Shown here piece by piece: positions 51,517 to 59,870 of a stretch of 64,000 nt of DNA. A program made the translations under genes and the position numbers. Source of the DNA: Paenibacillus tundrae (GTDB lineage: Bacteria; Bacillota; Bacilli; Paenibacillales; Paenibacillaceae); assembly GCF_030812775.1 (NCBI RefSeq), contig NZ_JAUSTI010000023.1, forward strand, positions 1-64,000. Direction: 5' to 3'. A model generated the notes under the pieces. The model searched no databases. It saw nothing but the letters and a program-made list of their open reading frames with translations, and was not told where the DNA came from. The number at the start of each line of letters is the position of its first letter. Position 1 is the first letter of the stretch.

Positions 51517-52716
51517 TTAGTTCGCTTCCGGCTTCACCGGACCGATCACATAGACCGTCTTGCCTTTTTTACGTCCGAAGTTAATGGCATGCTTCACACT
51601 GTCATAATATACGTCAATCTTATTGCCTTTAATAGCTCCGCCCGTATCTTCGGCACGACGGAAGCCGAGACCTTCAATGTATACCCACCAGCCGATTGGA
51701 ATAACCTTCGGATCCACCGCAATGGTGCGACCTTCTGTTACCCGAGTACCGGAGGCTGTTTTGGTGCCAATGCCAGGCTCTTCTGAAGAGTAAGCTGTCA
51801 TAGACACATTTTTGAGAACTTTAGAATATTTAAAAGAAGTACCTGAAACGGTAATGACTTTGCTGCCCGAGGCAGAGGTTTTATCCGAGTTCGATGAAGC
51901 CGTTTTTGTTGCTGTTTTTGTCTTTGAAGTGCTAGCCGATACCGTTTGGATCTCAGGCTCCTTCACGACAGGTGCAGGTTTAGCTTTGGTTCCGACAGCG
52001 ATGACTTTATCTACACGATTCGTCGCAACCGACTTACCTACCATCTTTTTGGAGACTAATTCTCCATCTTGGAACACTTTCTCAATGTGTTGTACAAGAG
52101 TACCTTCTTTACCACTTACGATGACACGGTTGTCACCTTTGTACAAGCTCGGGTCAGCCGTTTTGATAACTTTGAATGCGATGGGCTGCTCCACATCAAC
52201 TGTACGCTTTGTTACACGCACTACACGGATTTTCATGTCCTCTTTGATTGAAGTTCCGAGTGCAGGGTAAACTTTATCATCGCTTGTAATTTCAATACCT
52301 GACTTTTGAATTACCTCTTCTACCGATGCATCGGTTGTATACAGAGTCTTGGTGTCTCCGTCTGCCGTAATATTTACTGGAATGGCCCGCTCAATAACGA
52401 TGCGATCTCCATCTGCAATCGCCCCATTCAAGGGCATGGATACCTGATCGTGAGGGCTGACTGTGATTGATTGCTCCTCTAGCAATTCTTGAAGCATTCC
52501 TGTACGAGTCTCTACTGCCTGAGCTTTGCCATCGATAACCAGTGAAATTTGTTTCCCGGCCTGACCATATACGACTAACAAGATCATGATTGTAAGCGCA
52601 ATTGAGAATATCGCGATCAATGCCATTTGACGCATGTTCTCATGCTTCCACCGTAACGCGAAAGACTTACTGGATGATCGTGACTCATGGGTCTCTTCTG
52701 TTTGGAATGTGCCCAC
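51517..52716 (-). CDS. yabE: cell-wall protein with DUF348, G5 and 3D domains (YabE-like)
   Basis: About 399 residues. A basic N-terminus and one membrane span (about 32-53) are followed by repeated DUF348 modules (about 58-165), a G5 domain (about 170-245), a Ser/Thr/Lys-rich linker and a C-terminal 3D domain (MTAYSSEEPGIGTKTASGTR ... VDPKVIPIG ... AEDTGGAIKGNKIDVY, quoted in parts) with the three catalytic-type Asp. Such proteins resemble Rpf/MltA-like wall hydrolases. The start is taken as a GTG at 52716 with AAGGAGG eight bases upstream. A c-di-AMP riboswitch precedes the gene. Confidence 0.92.
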   Translation of the reverse strand: MGTFQTEETHESRSSSKSFALRWKHENMRQMALIAIFSIALTIMILLVVYGQAGKQISLVIDGKAQAVETRTGMLQELLEEQSITVSPHDQVSMPLNGAIADGDRIVIERAIPVNITADGDTKTLYTTDASVEEVIQKSGIEITSDDKVYPALGTSIKEDMKIRVVRVTKRTVDVEQPIAFKVIKTADPSLYKGDNRVIVSGKEGTLVQHIEKVFQDGELVSKKMVGKSVATNRVDKVIAVGTKAKPAPVVKEPEIQTVSASTSKTKTATKTASSNSDKTSASGSKVITVSGTSFKYSKVLKNVSMTAYSSEEPGIGTKTASGTRVTEGRTIAVDPKVIPIGWWVYIEGLGFRRAEDTGGAIKGNKIDVYYDSVKHAINFGRKKGKTVYVIGPVKPEAN

Positions 52717-52803
52717 TTCTCCGTCCTCCTTCATAGCCTCGCCGTCTAGAGTAATGCATGATGTCTTTGACGCGACTATACCTGATTTTCTACAGAACAC
52801 AGA

Positions 52804-52851
52804 TTAGATCCACCTAGCCGGTTCTGCACCATGAATCAATCTTCGCAACAT
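52804..52851 (-). CDS. 15-codon mini-ORF in the yabE leader
   Basis: The minus strand has a strong AGGAGG eight bases before an ATG (52851), opening the short frame MLRRLIHGAEPARWI and a stop. It lies between the riboswitch terminator and yabE. The ribosome site is better than that of many genes here, so it may be translated as a leader peptide. No family is recognisable at this length. Confidence 0.4.
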   Translation of the reverse strand: MLRRLIHGAEPARWI

Positions 52852-52904
52852 GATGTCATCCTCCTGAATACTTACCGTATGATGACAGTATTTCTTTTAT
52901 TCAA

Positions 52905-52954
52905 AAACAAAAAAAGCCAAAGAAAGAGTGTAAGAGGACTCTTTCGTGGCTTCC
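52905..52954 (-). terminator. riboswitch expression-platform terminator ahead of yabE
   Basis: An about 15-bp imperfect stem (52914-52929 with 52938-52952) followed on the minus strand by a long U run. It lies some 40 bases after the aptamer and about 190 bases before yabE, as expected for a transcription-terminating riboswitch. Confidence 0.85.
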
Positions 52955-52984
52955 GAATGATTTTGAATATCGGAAATTCATGCA

Positions 52985-53240
52985 CGAGGTTGCCTCTCTT
53001 TTTCCGCTTGCGAGGTTAGCTGTCGGGTTCGGGCGAAAGAGAGCCGCCCTATCTCCGGTCACCCGCTCATGGCGGATGCCCTTGAATTCACCCCGAGACC
53101 CAAAGAAGAAATCAAATAGTGCTTCGCAGATCATTCCGCTGCTTTTGGGTCAGCGAACGTTGCGCATCGGCTATATTCACCGATGTTTAAGCCCTATTGG
53201 TTCCCCCGCTCTCCGATAACGGAGACTCAGCGAGATCGAT
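52985..53240 (-). ncRNA. ydaO-yuaA type cyclic di-AMP riboswitch aptamer
   Basis: Read on the minus strand, the conserved pieces of the ydaO motif appear in order: a CTCCG...CGGAG hairpin (53211-53224), GGGGGAACC (53199-53207), GGGGTGAATTC (53084-53094), then CCCGACAGCTAACCTCG (near 53011-53027) and a closing GAGAGG. About 95 bases with two extra hairpins separate the second and third pieces, an expanded variable region. High c-di-AMP is expected to favour the downstream terminator and turn off yabE. This association with wall-hydrolase genes is known for the class. Confidence 0.9.
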
Positions 53241-53330
53241 TCATGAAAGTAATGTTGTTCATCGGAAAGTGTCCCTTTGTTCATCCCCCGAACATCTGTC
53301 CAATTTTCCGCACAACAATTCACTGAAAAG

Positions 53331-53360
53331 ATGATATCCTGTTTCGATGCATGTTGTAAA
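53331..53360 (-). promoter_or_regulatory. possible promoter for the riboswitch-yabE transcript
   Basis: On the minus strand TTTACA (53355-53360), an 18-base spacer and TATCAT (53331-53336). Start of transcription would be about 80 bases before the aptamer. Confidence 0.45.
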
Positions 53361-53482
53361 GCGTTGTTCAAGTACGTTTTTCTAAATATTTGGTTAAAAT
53401 ATTGTAATATTCTTGATTTATTTGGATCAAAAAGCAAATTACCTCTGCCTAGCTCACTTTTTCATCCCATTTGCTCTAGTTT

Positions 53483-54253
53483 TTAACGAATACCAAATCG
53501 TTCCATGGCATTTTTGGTGGTTATTGCGGCAATTTCCTCTAGCGAAATGCCTTTAATTTCCGCAGCTGCTTCTGCAACCAGACGTACATGCGCTGTCTCA
53601 TTTCGTTTACCGCGATATGGATGTGGAGTCAAATAAGGAGCATCGGTTTCGAGGAAGAAACGATCCATCGGAACCTTCTCCAGTACCTCTTTGGGTTGCT
53701 TCGCATTTTTGAACGTAATCGGCCCCCCAAACGAGAGGTGAAACCCGAGATTTAGACATTGTTTCGCGGTTTCCCAGCTACCCGAGAAGGAGTGCATTAC
53801 TCCGCCAACATCCCCAGCCTTTTCTTCCCGCAAAATTCTCACGATGTCCTCATGGGCATCCCGGTTATGAATGACGATCGGCATGTTCAGCTCACGAGCT
53901 AGTCCAATCTGTTGCCGTAATACACGCTGTTGCACATCCTTTGGTGATGTATCCCAATGATAATCTAAACCAATTTCGCCAATCGCAACGACTTTTTCAT
54001 GCTTGCATAAAGATGCAATCCATTCCAAGTCACCCTCTTGCATCGTAACCGCGTCCACGGGATGCCACCCAACGGCTGCGTAAATAAAGTCATATGTCTC
54101 GGCTAATTTCATAGTGGATGGAATCGTTTCTCGGTTAAAACCGACATTAATCATGCGGCTAATTCCTGCATCAACAGCTCTTTGAATCATAGCTTCACGA
54201 TCCTCGTCGAATTGGGGCGCATCTAGATGGGTATGGGTGTCGAATAACATCAT
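53483..54253 (-). CDS. tatD: TatD-family metal-dependent deoxyribonuclease
   Basis: A 256-residue TIM-barrel hydrolase (YabD position). Metal ligands are visible in DTHTHLD at the N-terminus, EIGLDYHWD, VIHNRDAHED, MHSFSGS and ETDAPYLTP. The ATG at 54253 has GGGAG eight bases upstream. metS, its usual upstream neighbour in B. subtilis, is absent; an HD-domain gene is there instead. Confidence 0.94.
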   Translation of the reverse strand: MMLFDTHTHLDAPQFDEDREAMIQRAVDAGISRMINVGFNRETIPSTMKLAETYDFIYAAVGWHPVDAVTMQEGDLEWIASLCKHEKVVAIGEIGLDYHWDTSPKDVQQRVLRQQIGLARELNMPIVIHNRDAHEDIVRILREEKAGDVGGVMHSFSGSWETAKQCLNLGFHLSFGGPITFKNAKQPKEVLEKVPMDRFFLETDAPYLTPHPYRGKRNETAHVRLVAEAAAEIKGISLEEIAAITTKNAMERFGIR

Positions 54254-54620
54254 GTTTCGTTCTCCCTTTCTGTCGAATCAGAATAAATAGGCTGTCTATT
54301 CACGCTTATGCAATGTGCAACCCTATCTGATTAATTTTTTTTGAAAAAAGTAAATTTTTAGGGTGGCTTAAATTAGCCTATACAGGTTTTTTTAATCCAT
54401 TTGACCCTAACTAACTACAATATGCGGAATGAATCGGTCACAACATACTCTATATGTAGATCTTCTTCGATATATATAATTTTATAAAAAAACCTAAGAT
54501 TACAAAATTATGTCGATCTACATATCCTCTCCATTAAAGCAGATTACTGTATTATGAGAACATCTCAGGTTAGAAATGCTTTTTAGCATAGCTACTTTGG
54601 CGTAAAGTCGCACCACCCAT
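54254..54620. other. AT-rich spacer between tatD and the HD gene
   Basis: About 370 AT-rich bases with no supported gene. It contains the nested inverted repeat at 54452-54525 and several homopolymer runs. The right part probably ends the HD-gene transcript and the left part starts tatD. Confidence 0.4.
54452..54525. repeat. nested perfect inverted repeat
   Basis: An 11-bp perfect repeat (ATATGTAGATC at 54452-54462, GATCTACATAT at 54515-54525) encloses a second perfect 8-bp pair (ATAATTTT and AAAATTAT). The whole could fold as one long AT-rich hairpin. It resembles a small mobile-element remnant or an unusual transcript end; no transposase or target duplication is seen. Confidence 0.6.
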
Positions 54621-55898
54621 TCATGAGAAGTAGGGGCGCAAATGAGATGGCAGCTCATGAAGAATGGTATCAACCTTATTCTGCGGATAGTATAAATGAT
54701 GCTTTCCACGATGAATGCCACTGATTGAACGGACAATATCGGAAACCTCTGACAGCTCATGCAGCTGATCCTGCCGATCTAGCAACAAGATCTGCTTATC
54801 CGTCGATTCATTCGGACGAAACACATCATACGGAAGATCGGTCGGAAAATCAATTTCGAGATCATATTCAGGATTTAATCCTGCCTTGGCGAAAGCTTCT
54901 CGCATCTCTTCAATCGTCTCTACATCGATCTGTTCAACCTCTACATACTTATATAGTCTGCGATCCATAAATCGTTCGCAGAGCTCGCTTAGAACAGCAT
55001 CGTCTTCTTTGCGCCATTGCATGAATGCCGTTTGAATCAATGCCTCATCCAGTTGCAGATACTCATGAACAGCAAGTTCGCCTTCAAACAACTGCGGCAG
55101 AGGATCTAGCATGAAACGGAAATTAAATCCCTGCTGCACCAGCGTTTTAGCTCGTTTGAAAATTTGACGCAATATAATCTCAGAACTGCGGGTAACTGGA
55201 TGGAAGTAGATCTGCCAATACATCTGGTACCTGGACATCAGGTAATCCTCAACAGCATGCATACCCGACTCTTTGACCACGATTCTTCCGTGGTATGGAC
55301 GGAGCATACGCAAAATCCGATCAAGATCAATCGTACCATAGTTAACACCTGTGAAATATGCATCGCGGAGTAAGTAATCCATGCGATCCGCATCAAGCGG
55401 GCTCGTAACCAAATTGACCACAATAGGTTTCTCGTACGTTTTTTGTATCACTGATGCGACTTTCTCTGGAAAGTCTGGCGCATACCGTCTTAAGATAGCC
55501 CCTACCTCGGTATCGCCCATAATGATGCGGCAAGTCCAATCTTCATGATTCATATCAAAAGCTTCTTCAATTGAGTGGGAGAACGGGCCATGGCCCAAAT
55601 CATGCAGTAAGGCAGCACAGAGAGCCACAATCTTCTCCTCTTTCGGCCAATCCGAATAATGACTTCTTTCAAATTGTGAAATGATTTTACGTGTAATCTC
55701 GTACACACCTAGCGAATGTGAAAAACGGCTGTGTTCTGCTCCATGAAATGTTAGATAAGATGTGCCTAGCTGGCGAATACGACGCAGGCGTTGAAATTCG
55801 GGGGTATTGATCAACTGCCAGATAATCGGGTCTTGCACATGGATATAATTATGTACGGGATCTTTGAATACCTTTTCCTCCGTTAAGCGCTGTTCCAT
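54621..55898 (-). CDS. HD-domain phosphohydrolase (YwfO/dGTPase-like)
   Basis: A 425-residue protein. The HD metal site is intact: H56/H61 region AEHSRFSHSLG, then LLHDLGHGPFSHSIE with His99-Asp100, and a later Asp in SPLDADRMDYLLRD. It belongs to the deoxynucleotide triphosphohydrolase-like HD proteins (YwfO type); the exact substrate cannot be read from sequence. Start 55898 has AAGGAG eight bases upstream. It is divergent from abrB, and its upstream region has a dense set of Spo0A boxes. In B. subtilis this slot is metS. Confidence 0.9.
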   Translation of the reverse strand: MEQRLTEEKVFKDPVHNYIHVQDPIIWQLINTPEFQRLRRIRQLGTSYLTFHGAEHSRFSHSLGVYEITRKIISQFERSHYSDWPKEEKIVALCAALLHDLGHGPFSHSIEEAFDMNHEDWTCRIIMGDTEVGAILRRYAPDFPEKVASVIQKTYEKPIVVNLVTSPLDADRMDYLLRDAYFTGVNYGTIDLDRILRMLRPYHGRIVVKESGMHAVEDYLMSRYQMYWQIYFHPVTRSSEIILRQIFKRAKTLVQQGFNFRFMLDPLPQLFEGELAVHEYLQLDEALIQTAFMQWRKEDDAVLSELCERFMDRRLYKYVEVEQIDVETIEEMREAFAKAGLNPEYDLEIDFPTDLPYDVFRPNESTDKQILLLDRQDQLHELSEVSDIVRSISGIHRGKHHLYYPQNKVDTILHELPSHLRPYFS

Positions 55899-55933
55899 AA
55901 TTGTCACTCCTTTTGATTTATTTTAATTTGTTT

Positions 55934-56023
55934 TGTCGTTTCTGCCCCGATATCCATCAACGATTCGACACTAATTGTCGAATACTGTCGAAGACAGGGG
56001 TTATAATGTTTTCCAAATCGACA
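55934..56023. promoter_or_regulatory. cluster of Spo0A boxes upstream of the HD gene
   Basis: Three perfect 0A boxes occur within 30 bases: TTCGACA (55964-55970, reverse) and TGTCGAA at 55976-55982 and 55986-55992, the last two exactly ten bases apart as in tandem Spo0A sites. One-mismatch copies are at 55934-55940 and 56017-56023. The cluster is 35-125 bases before the HD-gene ATG. Confidence 0.75.
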
Positions 56024-56120
56024 AAGCTGACATTCGTGTTTAAATGCGAAAAATAGCTTCCAATCCCTTACCCATCTTAATTTTATCAAAAACAGCCTTA
56101 ATTTTAAGCTAATTTTAAGG

Positions 56121-56179
56121 TTGACTGTTTTGGGAATCGTTGGTATGATGGGTATCATAAAACATAAAATAATGTCGAA
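56121..56179 (+). promoter_or_regulatory. abrB promoter with downstream Spo0A box
   Basis: TTGACT (56121-56126), a 17-base spacer and TATGAT (56144-56149) form a sigma-A promoter. A perfect 0A box TGTCGAA (56173-56179) lies about 20 bases past the expected start, where bound Spo0A-P would repress, as at abrB of B. subtilis. Confidence 0.78.
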
Positions 56180-56219
56180 TAATGACAATGATAAGTAGCT
56201 GAGAGGAGCACTGATTATA

Positions 56220-56474
56220 ATGATGAAATCAACAGGTATTGTAAGAAAAGTCGACGAACTGGGACGGGTAGTTATTCCTATCGAATTGCGCCGTACGCTG
56301 GGTATTGGCGAAAAGGATGCTCTTGAGATCTATGTTGATGGTGAGCGCATCATGTTGAAAAAATACGAGCCAGCTTGTATCTTCTGTGGTAATGCTGAGA
56401 ACGTAACTTACTTCAAAGGTAAAATCGTTTGTAACGAATGTATTTCCGAGATCCCTGCACCTGTGACAAAATAA
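56220..56474 (+). CDS. abrB: transition-state regulator AbrB with Cys-rich C-terminus
   Basis: An 84-residue protein. Residues 1-50 are the AbrB swapped-hairpin DNA-binding domain (STGIVRKVDELGRVVIPIEL). The C-terminal part differs from B. subtilis AbrB: it has CIFC and CNEC pairs 15 residues apart, a possible small zinc ribbon. It represses post-exponential genes until Spo0A-P shuts it off. It is one of the few plus-strand genes, with GGAG upstream and its own terminator. Two adjacent ATG codons are possible starts. Confidence 0.92.
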   Translation: MMKSTGIVRKVDELGRVVIPIELRRTLGIGEKDALEIYVDGERIMLKKYEPACIFCGNAENVTYFKGKIVCNECISEIPAPVTK

Positions 56475-56537
56475 GAAAAATCAGGTATAATGGACTTATT
56501 CAATAGTTATTTCTAACCTTTTTATATTCCTTGCTTG

Positions 56538-56577
56538 CCTTCCCGGTGTGAACCCCACCGTTGGAAGGTCTTTTTTT
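56538..56577 (+). terminator. intrinsic terminator after abrB
   Basis: A CCTTCC-CGGTG / CACCG-GGAAGG stem (56538-56548 with 56556-56568) is followed on the plus strand by a run of T. Confidence 0.88.
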
Positions 56578-56589
56578 GTTTCTTTACCC

Positions 56590-56634
56590 AAAAAAAGCCT
56601 ACTTGTCTTGCCACTGAGGCGGTGCGAAGTAAGC
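56590..56634 (-). terminator. intrinsic terminator after rsmI
   Basis: An 8-bp stem (56597-56604 with 56627-56634, one G-U) is followed on the minus strand by seven U residues. It lies back to back with the abrB terminator. An additional GCGGTGGA/TCCACCGC pair lies further right, between here and rsmI, in an otherwise empty 150-base stretch. Confidence 0.75.
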
Positions 56635-56792
56635 GGTGGATCCGATATGACCATATAAAGAGATATCATCTTGATGCCATATCCTTATTAAATTATTTTC
56701 CACCGCATCTTCATTTTAATATTTCTTTAAGTTTCCAATTAAGGTTGCTTTAAGGTTCGATTTTGGCATTCTGTACATAGATCTGGTCGGAT

Positions 56793-57674
56793 TTACAATA
56801 AAGCGTTATATACGTCTCTCTTCGTTAATCCTCGATCTGTGGCCGTTTTCTTCATCGCATCCTTACGACCTAGACCCTCAGACTCATAATGGGCTACATG
56901 CTCTTCCAACGAAAGCTGTTGCCACCATGCTTCACGTTCTGCTTTTCGTTCATGCGCCTTGATTCCATCAACTAGAAGACAATACTCTCCAAGCGGTGGA
57001 TGCTCTTCAAGCCATTCGATACATTCTCGAATGCTACCTCTTGCAAACTCCTCATGGCGCTTAGTCAATTCTCGAGCCAAAACTACCGGACGATCACCCA
57101 AGATCTCTTCCAAATGAGATAGTGTTTTACGAATGCGATGAGGTGACTCATAAAACAACAAAGTGCCGTTTGATTCGTCAAAAGCCTCCAACACTTTTCG
57201 CATATCCTTTTTCTCTCGTGGCAGAAAACCACCAAAGGTGAATCGTTCTGTCGGTAATCCCGATACAATTAAAGCAGACAATGCTGCATTCGGCCCTGGA
57301 ATCGGAATAACTCGAATCCCAGCTTCAATGGCGAGCTGCACAAGGTCAGAACCTGGGTCAGAAATGGCCGGTAAACCTGCATCACTGACGAGTGCTAAAT
57401 TTTTTCCTTCTATTATATAGCGTATCAGTTCAGGCCCACTTGCGGCCTTATTATGCTCATGGTAACTAAACAGCATGGAAGGTGTAATATCAAAATGGGT
57501 TAAGAGTTTTCTCGTCTGTCTCGTATCCTCGGCAGCGATGATCTCACACTGCTTCAACGTATTGATGGCTCTGAAGGTCATATCATCCAAGTTACCAATT
57601 GGGGTTCCAACCAAATATAAATTTCCTGAGTCTTCCGAAGAATCGACATAGCTTTTCTGAACTTTCAATGTCAT
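56793..57674 (-). CDS. rsmI: 16S rRNA 2'-O-ribose methyltransferase (C1402)
   Basis: A 293-residue tetrapyrrole-methylase-fold enzyme. Typical segments are LYLVGTPIGNLDDMT, AAEDTRQTRKLLTHF, SDAGLPAISDPGSDLV and FGGFLPR (about 160). It corresponds to YabC/YraL-type RsmI. The preceding trmN6-like gene ends right at its start, with no gap. No yazA (GIY-YIG) gene is present between them. Confidence 0.94.
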   Translation of the reverse strand: MTLKVQKSYVDSSEDSGNLYLVGTPIGNLDDMTFRAINTLKQCEIIAAEDTRQTRKLLTHFDITPSMLFSYHEHNKAASGPELIRYIIEGKNLALVSDAGLPAISDPGSDLVQLAIEAGIRVIPIPGPNAALSALIVSGLPTERFTFGGFLPREKKDMRKVLEAFDESNGTLLFYESPHRIRKTLSHLEEILGDRPVVLARELTKRHEEFARGSIRECIEWLEEHPPLGEYCLLVDGIKAHERKAEREAWWQQLSLEEHVAHYESEGLGRKDAMKKTATDRGLTKRDVYNALL

Positions 57675-58463
57675 CTATAGCCCTCCTTCCACGGGTTGTG
57701 GTTTGTGCTGTGAGCCATAGTAGATATCCATAATCTCCTCACAGTAGGTTCCCTCTTCATTGTACACAATGAGCGGTGGAAGCATCCGTACTTCTGGCTT
57801 TCCATCCTTAGAAGCTTCAATTAATACCATATTCGCTTCCAGATGTGAACGAGGGTGAACCATTCGAATCCGCTTGGGCTCCAGTTTGTATTCCCGCATG
57901 AGAGAAATGATCTCGGCAATACGCTGAGGACGATGAACCATCGAAACTTTTCCACCATTGCGAAGCAGTCTACTACATGCTTGAATCACTTCTTCTAATG
58001 TACAACCGATCTCATGGCGAGCCATAGCCTGATGGGTATTCATCTTCAGATCACTGCCATTCAGTGGCATGTAAGGTGGATTAACCGTTATTGCATCGTA
58101 AGCTGCATGTCCAGTCACTTTGACAAGCTCGCGCAAGTCCCCCTCATGAATGGTGATCGACTCGTCCAGTCCATTAAGTTGCACACTACGTCTTGCCATA
58201 TCTGCTAAACGTGGCTGAATCTCAATTGCCTCCAAATTAGCCTGTGTACGTGTCGTTAATAAAATCGGCACTACCCCGTTACCTGTACATAGATCAAGCA
58301 CCCGACCACGTTTAGGTACAGAGGCAAACCTCGCTAGTAACACAGCATCCATGGAAAAGCTAAATACTTCGTCACTTTGAATAATCTTCAGATCGTGAGA
58401 GAGCAAGTCATCAATTCGCTCTGACTCATGTAACCTTACTGAATTTTCTGTCATATGATGCAC
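57675..58463 (-). CDS. tRNA1(Val) (adenine-N6)-methyltransferase-like protein (YabB)
   Basis: A 262-residue Rossmann-fold N6-adenine methyltransferase. The SAM loop VLDLCTGNGVVPILL is at about 55-69 and the catalytic NPPYMP motif at about 127-132, as in TrmN6. Target tRNA or rRNA cannot be told from sequence alone. GGAGG lies four bases before a GTG (58463) and 13 before an ATG (58454), so the exact start is open. Confidence 0.88.
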   Translation of the reverse strand: MHHMTENSVRLHESERIDDLLSHDLKIIQSDEVFSFSMDAVLLARFASVPKRGRVLDLCTGNGVVPILLTTRTQANLEAIEIQPRLADMARRSVQLNGLDESITIHEGDLRELVKVTGHAAYDAITVNPPYMPLNGSDLKMNTHQAMARHEIGCTLEEVIQACSRLLRNGGKVSMVHRPQRIAEIISLMREYKLEPKRIRMVHPRSHLEANMVLIEASKDGKPEVRMLPPLIVYNEEGTYCEEIMDIYYGSQHKPQPVEGGL

Positions 58464-58521
58464 TCATCCTCCGGTAAACTATGCTTCGTTACAGTTTTTA
58501 AACTTAATATGCTTTAACCTT

Positions 58522-58552
58522 AAAAAAAACCGTAGGGTATCTTCCCTACGGT
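58522..58552 (-). terminator. intrinsic terminator after yabA
   Basis: A perfect 9-bp stem (58529-58537 with 58544-58552) with seven U residues following on the minus strand. Confidence 0.9.
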
Positions 58553-58556
58553 CACT

Positions 58557-58925
58557 TCATTTATTAAGAAAAGACAGGCAGAACAGACAATCGCCTTCCG
58601 TCCGTAAATGTCCATAATAGACATTGCAGATATGGAAGCCTTCGTGATACAACCGAGCTAAGTTATCATACCCTTCACCTACAACATCTTCTCCGGTAGC
58701 CGGCCCTGCGGGTCTCGCAATCGGAGCTAGTGCAGAAGCAGTAGGCAGATCAGCTGGAGCTTCACGCTTAAGCAGTTTACGTAACTGCTCATTTTCAATC
58801 GTAAGCCGCTGATTATCCTCAAGCAGCTCTTTGACAATCATTTTTAACTCACCTAAATCACTGTGCAACTGACCCAATTGGGTTTCCATTTCATGAATGT
58901 GCGTAAACAGATTTTTCTTTTCCAA
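58557..58925 (-). CDS. yabA: replication initiation control protein YabA
   Basis: About 122 residues. The N-terminal half is a coiled coil (MEKKNLFTHIHEMETQLGQL ... ENEQLRKLLKR); the C-terminal part carries a zinc-binding HICNVYYG...DCLFCLSF pattern. YabA binds DnaA and DnaN and restrains initiation. A TTG at 58925 with GGGGTGG upstream gives the family N-terminus; this start is preferred over a TTG six codons earlier. Confidence 0.93.
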   Translation of the reverse strand: MEKKNLFTHIHEMETQLGQLHSDLGELKMIVKELLEDNQRLTIENEQLRKLLKREAPADLPTASALAPIARPAGPATGEDVVGEGYDNLARLYHEGFHICNVYYGHLRTEGDCLFCLSFLNK

Positions 58926-58953
58926 GTTTCCACCCCGAAGCAACCTTTATGGT

Positions 58954-59754
58954 TTACTTGATAACGACGTCATCCAGCGGAAGTTCTTTGACTTTACTGA
59001 TGTCGAACAGTTGAACATGGACTGTGCGATTACCGGCGTTGATCCCAACAACTTTTCCTTCACCCATTGAGGTGACGACCAACTTGCCTACAGCCGGAAG
59101 TTCTTCTCTCACACTTTCATAGTTATCATGCTCAAACTTCAGACAGCACATGAGTCTTCCGCACAACCCGGAAATTTTCGTCGGATTCAGTGACAGGCTC
59201 TGATCTTTAGCCATCTTGATTGATACCGGCTCAAAGTCTCCCAGCCAGGAAGAACAGCATAACACACGGCCGCAAGGTCCGATTCCTCCAAGCATCTTCG
59301 CCTCATCTCGAACTCCAATCTGACGAAGCTCAATTCGCGTTCGAAAAATGCTTGCTAGATCCTTGACCAGCTCTCGGAAATCAACTCTTCCTTCAGCTGT
59401 AAAATAAAAAATAATTTTATTGCGATCAAACGTAAATTCCACATCGACCAGCTTCATTTTGAGGCCATGGTCTTTGATTTTATTTAAACAAGTACCGAAT
59501 GCTTCTTTGGCTGCACGCTTGTTCTCATCTACCACACGAGCATCTGTCTCGCCTGCTACGCGGATGACTTTCTTCAGCGGTAATACCACATCGGACTCGC
59601 CTACTTCCTTCTTACCAACTACAACCTTACCGTACTCTACCCCCCGCGCTGTCTCCACGATAACGCAGTTTTCTTTCTCAATGGGAAGGTCCAGGGGATC
59701 GAAGTAATAAATTTTGCCCGCTTTTTTGAAACGGACACCCACTACACTATACAA
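58954..59754 (-). CDS. ricT: Ric complex subunit RicT (YaaT, PSP1 family)
   Basis: A 266-residue protein with the family start MYSVVGVRFKKAGKIYYFDP and the cysteine pattern GPCGRVLCCSSW and GLCGRLMCCLKF, which binds a 4Fe-4S cluster in the RicAFT complex. It affects RNA processing (RNase Y), sporulation and competence in B. subtilis. The TTG at 59754 has GGGGG about eight bases upstream; the frame extends ten codons further without support. Confidence 0.93.
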   Translation of the reverse strand: MYSVVGVRFKKAGKIYYFDPLDLPIEKENCVIVETARGVEYGKVVVGKKEVGESDVVLPLKKVIRVAGETDARVVDENKRAAKEAFGTCLNKIKDHGLKMKLVDVEFTFDRNKIIFYFTAEGRVDFRELVKDLASIFRTRIELRQIGVRDEAKMLGGIGPCGRVLCCSSWLGDFEPVSIKMAKDQSLSLNPTKISGLCGRLMCCLKFEHDNYESVREELPAVGKLVVTSMGEGKVVGINAGNRTVHVQLFDISKVKELPLDDVVIK

Positions 59755-59870
59755 AAAATTAACCCCCTTGTAAGCCAATCCCACTTCGTCTGAAGCCCTA
59801 TCTTCTTAAGGAACCCCCCGAAGTTATAACCGTTTGCATATGATTGGAACAACCCTGTCCTCTCCCAGTC

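Noticed and set aside
53177..53437. 86-codon minus-strand frame upstream of yabE
   Set aside because: It lies across the promoter and the riboswitch aptamer; base conservation is explained by RNA structure, and there is no ribosome site.
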